NCBI GenBank assembly: GCA_016929065.1
Contig: JAFGJO010000032.1
Span: 47,176 to 111,175, forward strand
Reading direction: 5' to 3'
Length of the DNA stretch: 64,000 nt
Source: Spirochaetales bacterium
GTDB taxonomy: Bacteria > Spirochaetota > Spirochaetia > SZUA-6 > RPPD01
Made by a program: the position numbers and the translations under genes. This document shows positions 56,983 to 64,000 of this stretch, piece by piece (within the stretch, counting starts at the first letter, position 1; every line of letters starts with the position of its first letter). Under the pieces are notes generated by a model that saw only the letters and a program-made list of their open reading frames with translations, did not search any database and had not been told where the DNA came from.

Positions 56983-57505
56983 ACTCATATTCAACGATCC
57001 CGCAAAGGGGTACATCACCGAATATCCCTGTGACACACATGATCAATGTCCCATGACTGACCACGATGATCTTTTTATATTGTTTGTATTTTTCAAGTAC
57101 AGCTTTCCCCCGCTTTTCAACCGATTCAGCACTCTCATACAGAAGTTTTTTTCCAGCTGACACTGCCCCATTCAAATTCCTGAACTCATAGTACCGCCGC
57201 AGTGTTTCATTTTCATCAATGACAGCACTTCCGTCCAGTGAAACCGCCCATTCATGAAGATCATACTCTACAACAAGCGGTTTTTGCAGCCTTCTATTGA
57301 GAATTTCCGCTGTCTGTAATGCCCGTGTGAAAGGCGATGACAAGATGATATCTGCATCTTTAAACCGCAAGTCCTGCGCTGTCTCCTCCACCATATGCAG
57401 GGCCGAAGAATCAAGCGGGCAATAATTTTTTTCCGCGTAGGAGAGATGCCGGAGATCGGCAAGCGTGTAGTCCGATTTTCCGTGGCGTACAAACAATATT
57501 TTCAT
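56969..57505 (-). CDS. Histidine phosphatase family protein
   Basis: FVRHGKSDYT (RHG), SSPFTRALQTAEIL, VVSHGTLIMCV. Confidence 0.92.
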   Translation of the reverse strand: MKILFVRHGKSDYTLADLRHLSYAEKNYCPLDSSALHMVEETAQDLRFKDADIILSSPFTRALQTAEILNRRLQKPLVVEYDLHEWAVSLDGSAVIDENETLRRYYEFRNLNGAVSAGKKLLYESAESVEKRGKAVLEKYKQYKKIIVVSHGTLIMCVTGIFGDVPLCGIVEYEFRND

Positions 57506-57527
57506 GAGTATACTTTATGCTTTAAAA

Positions 57528-57554
57528 GATACCCCGGTCAAGCCGTGGGATGAC
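57528..57554 (-). repeat. Degenerate REP-like palindromic element, copy 4
   Basis: GATACCCCGGTCAAGCCGTGGGATGAC; reverse complement GTCATCCCACGGCTTGACCGGGGTATC. Confidence 0.55.
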
Positions 57555-57604
57555 AGTTAAACATTTATGGATATGCACCCAAACCATTTGATGATGCTGG
57601 CTCA

Positions 57605-57622
57605 TGCGCCCTGCCGGGCGCA
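57605..57622. other. Hairpin TGCGCCC-TGCC-GGGCGCA
   Basis: Perfect 7-bp stem next to the terminator at 57632-57652. Confidence 0.5.
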
Positions 57623-57624
57623 CA

Positions 57625-57652
57625 TAAAAAAGGCTGCCTGTGTCAGGCAGCC
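57625..57652 (-). terminator. Rho-independent terminator of the DEAD-box helicase gene
   Basis: Reverse strand GGCTGCCTG-aca-CAGGCAGCC followed by TTTTTT. Confidence 0.88.
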
Positions 57653-57681
57653 TGTACTATGACTGAATTTCAAACCTTGTT

Positions 57682-59136
57682 CTATCTCTGGAAACCCATT
57701 TTTTTCTGAACCCACCAGGGCTTCTTTTCATTATCGGATTTTTTATGATCCTGTTCATTCCGATTATTGGAAGTGAACCCGGACTTTCTGTATTTTTCGT
57801 CCCGGCGTTCAATTCTGCCTTTTGCACCGGAATAAGAACCGCGTTTTTCATTATTCTGAAAAGCCGGCTTTCGCTCTCCATACCCTGCGGGCTCCCGCTG
57901 CCAGGGCTTGCCGCCGGAATTCGCTTTGTATTCTTTTTTCGGCCCCGCATACGACATGGCATTGTATTCTTTCTTGGGTGTGTTGTCATACGCCTCAGAA
58001 GCCGGGTTCCTTTTCAGCGGTGAGATCACCGTATTCATTTTTATGTTTACGAGCCGTTCAATATCACGGATAAGGAACCTGTCCTGTTTATCACAGAACG
58101 ACACTGAAATTCCCGAAGCACCGGCACGGGCTGTCCGGCCAATCCGGTGGACATAAGTTTCCGGTGAATCCGGCAGGTCAAAGTTCACCACATGGGAAAT
58201 ATTGTCAACATCGATGCCCCGGGAGGCAACATCAGTTGCCACCAGCACACGTGCTGTTCCGCTTTTAAACTTGATCAGCGCGCGTTGTCGTGCATTCTGG
58301 GATTTATCCCCATGGATAACCTCTGTATGCACACCGTTCTGATGCAGTTTTTTGGCGAGTTTGTCCGCACCGAATTTCGTACGGGTAAAAATAAGCATTC
58401 TGCTTACCTCTTCCTGGGACAACACATGTTCGAGCACTTCCTGACGGTCCCGCCGGTCGATAAAATACACCCTCTGGTCGATATTGTCCGCGGCTGCAGA
58501 CTGTGGTGCCACCTGGATGCGTACCGGATTGTCGAGAAGGCTGTTTGCGAATGAAAGAATTTCATCCGGCATGGTCGCAGAAAACAGAAGAGTCTGTTTT
58601 GTTTTGGGCAATTGTGCGGTAATGCGTTTGATATCAGGGAAAAAACCCATATCAAGCATTCTGTCTGCTTCGTCGAGCGTTAATATTTCAACTGCCGAAA
58701 GCGTCAGTGCATCGCGGGCAACCAGATCCAGAAGCCGTCCCGGTGTTGCCACCAGAACATCGAGGCCGCGTTTGCATTTGTTGATCTGCGGGGTATATCC
58801 GACACCGCCGTAGACCACTGCCATCCGCATGCCCATTCTCTGGCCATATGCTGAAAAACTTTCATACACCTGCAATGCAAGTTCGCGGGTCGGCGCAACA
58901 ACAAGCGAACGCACCTGGCCGGAAAAGAGCCGGTCGCTTTTTTTGGAGAGACGCTGCAGGATGGGCAGCGCGAAAGCTGCGGTTTTCCCTGTTCCGGTCT
59001 GCGCACAGCCGAGAATGTCCCGGCCTTCCAGGACCGGCGGAATTGCCTGCATCTGGATCGGGGTGGGCGTTTCATAGCCCTTGTGCTCAAGTGTAGTACA
59101 GAGCACCTGGATTAATTCTAAATCCTTAAAAGTCAT
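57682..59136 (-). CDS. DEAD-box RNA helicase (RhlE-like)
   Basis: AQTGTGKTAAFALP, PTRELALQV, LDEADRMLDMGF, SATMP, HRIGRTARAG; basic C-terminal tail. SD AAGGAG before the internal ATG. Confidence 0.95.
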   Translation of the reverse strand: MTFKDLELIQVLCTTLEHKGYETPTPIQMQAIPPVLEGRDILGCAQTGTGKTAAFALPILQRLSKKSDRLFSGQVRSLVVAPTRELALQVYESFSAYGQRMGMRMAVVYGGVGYTPQINKCKRGLDVLVATPGRLLDLVARDALTLSAVEILTLDEADRMLDMGFFPDIKRITAQLPKTKQTLLFSATMPDEILSFANSLLDNPVRIQVAPQSAAADNIDQRVYFIDRRDRQEVLEHVLSQEEVSRMLIFTRTKFGADKLAKKLHQNGVHTEVIHGDKSQNARQRALIKFKSGTARVLVATDVASRGIDVDNISHVVNFDLPDSPETYVHRIGRTARAGASGISVSFCDKQDRFLIRDIERLVNIKMNTVISPLKRNPASEAYDNTPKKEYNAMSYAGPKKEYKANSGGKPWQREPAGYGERKPAFQNNEKRGSYSGAKGRIERRDEKYRKSGFTSNNRNEQDHKKSDNEKKPWWVQKKMGFQR

Positions 59137-59651
59137 GAGTATAACTCCTTGGTTATGTCTGTGATTCAAGCGAAAGGCATGTGCAAACTATCGCAGATAA
59201 ATGTCTGCTCTAACGTAAAGCTGCACGAGAAATTATATTACTTATTATGAGTAAAATACGTACCATTATTCCAGCTGTCACGAGGGAAAACATTCCTTGT
59301 CACTGACATGTTGGCCTTTGCCACTCTTCCCTGAAATAATTCCCGTATTAAGAGGAATGTATCCTGCTGTACGAATGATTTCTCTACAACAGCTTGCCGG
59401 CGTAATCGTATATTCCACAACGTGATTGAATTTGCCGAAGGTCGAGTGTTTCTTAAATCTTGACTAAACATATAGTCTTTTTCACAAATAGTCAACCGTT
59501 ATATTTACCCAATTCTTGATCCAATAAAGACACATAAACAGCGGCTGCATCATGAAAACCCGCAGAAAATACACAGACACCCGTTTACCAGACTCAATTG
59601 ACAGATAATTCTCTGCGTTTTACTATCACTATATCACCGAAAGGAGAACCA

Positions 59652-60512
59652 TTGACTCACGCATCCGGAAATCTGTTAAAAATCCAATGGCAGAATCACC
59701 TTCTCGACTTCTCGAAAAAACATTACATCATGGGTATCCTCAATATCACTCCCGATTCATTTTATCCAGACAGCAGAACGCCAAACTTCGATACAGCGTT
59801 CAAAAAGGCAGGGGAGATGATCGCTGACGGGGCTGATATTCTCGACATCGGCGGCGAATCAACCCGCCCCGGCTCTGATCCGATATCTGTTGAAGAAGAG
59901 ATTCAACGCGTCGTCCCGTTGATAAAGGCATTGAAAAACCAATGGAACGGTATCCTTTCTATTGATACAAAGAAAATAGAGGTCGCCTCTGCTGCACTCG
60001 ATGCTGGCGTCGACATGATCAATACTGTGTCGGGACTGCGGGAAGATGACAGGTTTGCCCGTCTTGTTGCAGAGGCAGGCGTTCCGGTTGTCCTGATGCA
60101 TATGCAGGGCACACCAAAAACCATGCAGGAACAGCCGCATTATACCGACCCTGTAAACGAGATTAAACATGAACTACAGCTGCTCGCAGACCACGCAATG
60201 GCATGCGGGATAAAAAAAGAACTTATCATTCTTGATCCCGGCATTGGATTCGGAAAACGCGTTTCAGACAACCTTGCAATACTCAATTATATCCGGTCAT
60301 TCAGGGAATCGGGATTTCCCCTTCTTATAGGGCTCTCCAGAAAATCTTTTCTCGATGCAGTGACCGGACGAAGCGTCGAGGACCGTCTTGCCGGGACGAT
60401 TGCAGCACAGGCTGTCGCCGCCCTGTCCGGGGCAAATATCCTGAGAGTGCATGATGTAAAGGAAGCTGTTGATACGATCAAAGTCGTCCAGGCAATTGCA
60501 GACAGCAAATAA
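59652..60512 (+). CDS. folP: Dihydropteroate synthase
   Basis: YIMGILNITPDSFYPDS, ADILDIGGESTRPGSDPI, VVLMHMQGTPKTMQ, LDPGIGFGKR. Start probably TTG at 59652 (AAGGAG, 5 nt) rather than 59598. Confidence 0.94.
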   Translation: MTHASGNLLKIQWQNHLLDFSKKHYIMGILNITPDSFYPDSRTPNFDTAFKKAGEMIADGADILDIGGESTRPGSDPISVEEEIQRVVPLIKALKNQWNGILSIDTKKIEVASAALDAGVDMINTVSGLREDDRFARLVAEAGVPVVLMHMQGTPKTMQEQPHYTDPVNEIKHELQLLADHAMACGIKKELIILDPGIGFGKRVSDNLAILNYIRSFRESGFPLLIGLSRKSFLDAVTGRSVEDRLAGTIAAQAVAALSGANILRVHDVKEAVDTIKVVQAIADSK

Positions 60513-60524
60513 AAGGAGTTCGCC

Positions 60525-63146
60525 ATGGCACGTGTATTTTCGCAGATGAGTACGGGGCTCCCGGAGCTCGACAAAGTGTTTCAGGGTGTCCGGCCCGGCG
60601 ACAACATTGTGTTTCAGATAGATTCTGTTGATGATTATGTGCCGTTCGTGCATCCGTTTTGCCACGAGGCAAAAGAAGAAAAACGTGAACTGATCTACTT
60701 TCGTTTTGCCGACCACCCCGAACTGCTGCCGAAGGACGTGGATGCCCACACTTATCACCTTGAACCGAATGAAGGATTTGAGAACTTTATTTCATCAATC
60801 TTTGATGTCATCGAAAAATTCGGAGAGGGGGCCTGCTATGTCTTTGACTGCCTTTCCGACCTCGCCGCTGACTGGTATTCAGACCGGATGCTCGGAAACT
60901 TTTTCATGCTTACCTGCCCGTATCTGTATGATTTTGAAACCGCCACCTATTTCGCCCTGTTCCGCGACCATCATATGGCGGTTGCGACCAATGCCATCCA
61001 TAATACAGCCCAGGTTGTTGTGGATGTGTACAAAAAAAACGGGGATTATTATCTGCACCCCCTCAAGGTTTACAAACGGCATTCGCCCACAATGTACATG
61101 CTCCACCACTGGAAAAACAAATCCTTTACCCCGGTCACCGAGAGCATGGTCATTGCCGGCATCATGACCTCGGTCCCCCAGCCGTGGCTCGATTTCACTC
61201 TGCAAGAGTACGACACCTGGACAAAAACCTTTTACCGCGCATGGGAAATCACCTCGCGCGACCCCGAAAAAAAGTTCGAAAACTCGGCAAAAGCGCAGAA
61301 CCTGAAAATACAGCTTTTACGCATGGCATTCACCCGCGACGAACGGCTGAACGAACTCGCACAAAAATATCTTTCTTTAAGCAATCTTGTGGCAATAGGA
61401 AAACGGATGATCGGCACCGGGCTTATCGGCGGAAAATCCGCCGGCATGCTTTTAGCTCGTGCAATTCTGGTGCATGAAGATCAGTCATGGGAACAAATTC
61501 TTGAAGCACACGACTCATTCTTTATTGGTTCGGATGTTTTTTATTCATACCTCATCCAGAACGGCTGCTGGTGGCTGCGGCGAAAACTCATCAAGGGCGA
61601 GATTCCGCTGAACAGTACGGAAAACGTCCGCAATAAAATGCTTCACGGCGCGTTTCCAGAGGAAGTGATGTCGCAGTTCGAGGAAATGCTCGAATATTTC
61701 GGCCAATCGCCCATCATTGTCCGCTCCTCGTCTTTGCTTGAAGATGCGTACGGCAATGCATTTTCCGGAAAATACGAAAGCGTCTTCTGTGCGAACCAGG
61801 GTACGCCAAAAGAGCGCATGGAAGCGTTCATGAACGCGGTCCGCACCGTCTATGCAAGCACCCTCACCTATGAGGCGCTGGCATACCGCGCACACCGGGG
61901 GCTTTTGGAAAGCGATGAGCAGATGGCGCTTCTGGTACAGCGAGTAAGCGGGACAAAGCATGACAATCTGTATTTTCCCGAACTCGCGGGTGTGGGGTTT
62001 TCGTATAATCCGTATGTCTGGAACAGGGAAATCGATCCCGGGGCCGGTTTGCTCAGGCTTGTTTTCGGGCTCGGCACCCGCGCGGTTGACCGGTGCGATG
62101 ACGACTACACCCGCGTGGTTTCTTTAAGTGCTCCGACCCGCCGGCCGGTTGCTGAGCTTGCCGAGATGGGCCGGTATTCACAGCACCGGGTTGATCTGCT
62201 TGATCTGGAGCAAAATGCCTATATTTCGGGTAACTTCAAGGATATCGCCGGTGCGGCACTCAACATTCATCTGGACCTGGTTGCCACAGTGGACCGGGAG
62301 GTTCAGCAGCGGGCCCGTGAACGCAACATGAAGAATGTTTTCCCGTATATCCTCACCTTTGAAAAACTGCTCACCCATACCCCATTTGTAGAAAACATGA
62401 AATCACTGCTTTCCACACTTCAGAAAGCCTATGAGTATCCGGTAGATGTTGAGTTTACCGCCAATTTCTATGATGGAAACAACTTCTGCATCAATCTGCT
62501 CCAATGCCGGCCGTTCCAGGTAAAGGGAGAGGTCGCCGCGGTCAAAGCACCGGAAAATCTTAAACCGGAGGATATCATCATCAAAACAGCAGGGCCCATC
62601 ATTGGCACCAGTTGTGCAGTCGAAATTGATCTGCTGGTGTATGTGGTCCCGGAGAAATACTCCGGCCTGCCGCTGTCTGAATGCTACAGTGTCGCGCGTC
62701 TGATCGGCCAGATCAACCATCTTCCGCACGAAGACAACAAGAATCCGCCGACCATTGCCCTGGTGGGACCGGGCCGTTGGGGCACCACCACTCCGGCACT
62801 TGGTGTTCCCGTGAGTTTCTCGGAGATCAACTCTGTTAAAATCCTCTGCGAAGTGGCAAAAATGCACTCAGGGCTCATCCCCGATGTTTCGCTGGGCACA
62901 CACTTTTTCAACGACCTTGTGGAAACCGATATTCTTTATTGCGCAGTACACCCCGACAGGGAAGACTATATTTACAGTGAAGAGTATTTGAATTCGGCTC
63001 CCAATGCCCTGGTTAAACTCATTCCTGAAGCAGAGGCCGTTCAGGAAATTATCCGGGTCATTGATTACCGCACTGTAAAAAACGGGAAGAAACTGTATCT
63101 TTCGGCGAATACAGTGGACCAGGAAGGGATCTTTTATCTAAAGTGA
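60525..63146 (+). CDS. Fusion of a degenerate KaiC/RecA-like domain with a PPDK/PEP-synthase-type ATP-grasp domain and an unassigned C-terminal region
   Basis: MSTGLPELDKVFQGVRPGDNIVFQIDSVDDY (KaiC-like without Walker A), CYVFDCLSDLAADW (Walker-B-like); GLIGGKSAGMLLARAI, PIIVRSSSLLEDAYGNAFSGKYESVF (PPDK_N-like); C-terminal VGPGRWGTTTPALGVPVSFSEI. SD AAGGAG. Confidence 0.82.
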   Translation: MARVFSQMSTGLPELDKVFQGVRPGDNIVFQIDSVDDYVPFVHPFCHEAKEEKRELIYFRFADHPELLPKDVDAHTYHLEPNEGFENFISSIFDVIEKFGEGACYVFDCLSDLAADWYSDRMLGNFFMLTCPYLYDFETATYFALFRDHHMAVATNAIHNTAQVVVDVYKKNGDYYLHPLKVYKRHSPTMYMLHHWKNKSFTPVTESMVIAGIMTSVPQPWLDFTLQEYDTWTKTFYRAWEITSRDPEKKFENSAKAQNLKIQLLRMAFTRDERLNELAQKYLSLSNLVAIGKRMIGTGLIGGKSAGMLLARAILVHEDQSWEQILEAHDSFFIGSDVFYSYLIQNGCWWLRRKLIKGEIPLNSTENVRNKMLHGAFPEEVMSQFEEMLEYFGQSPIIVRSSSLLEDAYGNAFSGKYESVFCANQGTPKERMEAFMNAVRTVYASTLTYEALAYRAHRGLLESDEQMALLVQRVSGTKHDNLYFPELAGVGFSYNPYVWNREIDPGAGLLRLVFGLGTRAVDRCDDDYTRVVSLSAPTRRPVAELAEMGRYSQHRVDLLDLEQNAYISGNFKDIAGAALNIHLDLVATVDREVQQRARERNMKNVFPYILTFEKLLTHTPFVENMKSLLSTLQKAYEYPVDVEFTANFYDGNNFCINLLQCRPFQVKGEVAAVKAPENLKPEDIIIKTAGPIIGTSCAVEIDLLVYVVPEKYSGLPLSECYSVARLIGQINHLPHEDNKNPPTIALVGPGRWGTTTPALGVPVSFSEINSVKILCEVAKMHSGLIPDVSLGTHFFNDLVETDILYCAVHPDREDYIYSEEYLNSAPNALVKLIPEAEAVQEIIRVIDYRTVKNGKKLYLSANTVDQEGIFYLK

Positions 63147-63316
63147 CGGAAAGAACCTCTTCCAGAGGCACAGAGAAAAATAAAAAACGACAGTTGCAAT
63201 AGGTAAAAAAATCATACAATGTAAAATATACAACAAAAGCACGTATTGCGAAATTCACATACCATGCCAGGAAGAAAAAAGACAGCCGGCCAGACCAACA
63301 TGCTGGCACTGCAGAA

Positions 63317-63351
63317 ATACCAGGAGAGCTTGTCTGTACCTCTCCTGGTAT
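63317..63351. other. Perfect 12-bp stem-loop downstream of the ATP-grasp gene
   Basis: ATACCAGGAGAG-cttgtctgtac-CTCTCCTGGTAT; no following T-tract. Confidence 0.65.
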
Positions 63352-63483
63352 AGGAAGGGACAGGATTTCTAATTGAATTCTGATTGCCTGCCGGCTAATA
63401 TATAATTGTTCTTGCACTTTTCAGAGAAAAAATGTAATATTTTTTCACGAATTTTTAAATTCAGACACTTGGAGTTGGGTGCA

Positions 63484-63942
63484 ATGCTATTTAACATGAT
63501 TAAAATTGCCATATTACTCACACTTTGTTCATTTATTGTCTCATGTAATAAAGATGAAACGCAGCTACCCTACCTATCTCGTTTCGATTTTGATAATGAC
63601 AATATTCATGATACAATAAATTATTCATATAGCGGCGGTGCTCACTGTTGTTACCAAATAAGCCTTTTTCTAAGTTCTTCGAATACTACTCAAACTTTTC
63701 CTTTTCAAATTGACGGTGGTTACATAGGGGGATTTGATGATTCTAAACCAGATACTTTCTTCATAAAGGATTTTGATAATGATGGCCTACCGGAAATATA
63801 TCTCAAGATAAATACCTACAATGGTGACCCAATAGATATCCCAATTGAATGGCAAGAAGCTTACAATATCCAGACACATTATATTTTAATAGATTATTAC
63901 AATAATAAAATAAGAGTAATCGATTTTCCAGAGCAACCATGA
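63484..63942 (+). CDS. Hypothetical lipoprotein with Asp-rich (VCBS/FG-GAP-like) motifs
   Basis: Lipobox CSFIVSC; SRFDFDNDNIHDTINYSY and DFDNDGLPEIYLKI; SD GGAG. Confidence 0.7.
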   Translation: MLFNMIKIAILLTLCSFIVSCNKDETQLPYLSRFDFDNDNIHDTINYSYSGGAHCCYQISLFLSSSNTTQTFPFQIDGGYIGGFDDSKPDTFFIKDFDNDGLPEIYLKINTYNGDPIDIPIEWQEAYNIQTHYILIDYYNNKIRVIDFPEQP

Positions 63943-64000
63943 TATTATAAATAGCACTGCACCCAACGAATAGAAGTCTTAACGTAGCGCACACAAAAAA

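Noticed and set aside
59238-59495. 85-aa minus-strand ORF upstream of folP
   Set aside because: No convincing SD or recognised motif; cannot be separated from chance.
1-64000. tRNA, rRNA, CRISPR arrays, transposases, prophage genes
   Set aside because: Checked intergenic regions by eye for tRNA T-arm/CCA patterns and regular spaced repeats, and ORFs for mobile-element motifs; none found.

Overview
This 64-kb window is gene-dense bacterial chromosome with no rRNA, tRNA, CRISPR array, transposase or phage module that I could recognise. The gene content suggests a free-living or gut-type Gram-negative, possibly a spirochaete; that assignment is inference only. Main blocks: (1) a truncated GAF/PAS sensor and a CheY-like regulator, then a chemosensory operon STAS-MCP-cheW-cheA-cheR-cheB plus a Cys-rich 75-aa ORF (2.1-10.2 kb). 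(2) A divergent beta-propeller/lyase-like gene facing a sugar operon: ABC binding protein, two permeases, two tandem GH94 phosphorylases and a ROK repressor (10.3-21.9 kb). (3) A binding protein with a hybrid histidine kinase (22.0-25.1 kb). (4) Envelope-type unknowns including a CsgG/FlgO-like + CAP-domain fusion (25.2-28.1 kb). (5) A vWA operon, then a ClpX-like AAA+ without a zinc-binding domain, coupled to an M28 peptidase (28.4-33.7 kb). (6) fabD-fabG-fabF without acpP between fabG and fabF (33.7-36.6 kb). (7) A frame-disrupted beta-propeller lipoprotein and a UBA/EF-Ts-N-like + membrane fusion (37-39.9 kb). (8) A NusG paralogue leading a two-enzyme glycan operon (43.1-46.4 kb). (9) A xanthine-dehydrogenase-family trio (46.5-49.9 kb). 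(10) prfA-prmC-rel, an unknown 529-aa protein, a DUF362-like ferredoxin protein, a DEAD-box helicase, folP, and a large fusion of a degenerate KaiC-like domain with a PPDK-type ATP-grasp (50-63.1 kb). The most interesting signals are: several genes whose -10 box lies 6-7 nt from the ATG (candidate leaderless mRNAs); the ClpX-like/M28 pair; the pseudo-KaiC/ATP-grasp fusion; an operator-like palindrome abutting the -10 of the GH94 operon; a MshEN-like insert in CheA; and a small family of REP-like palindromes.
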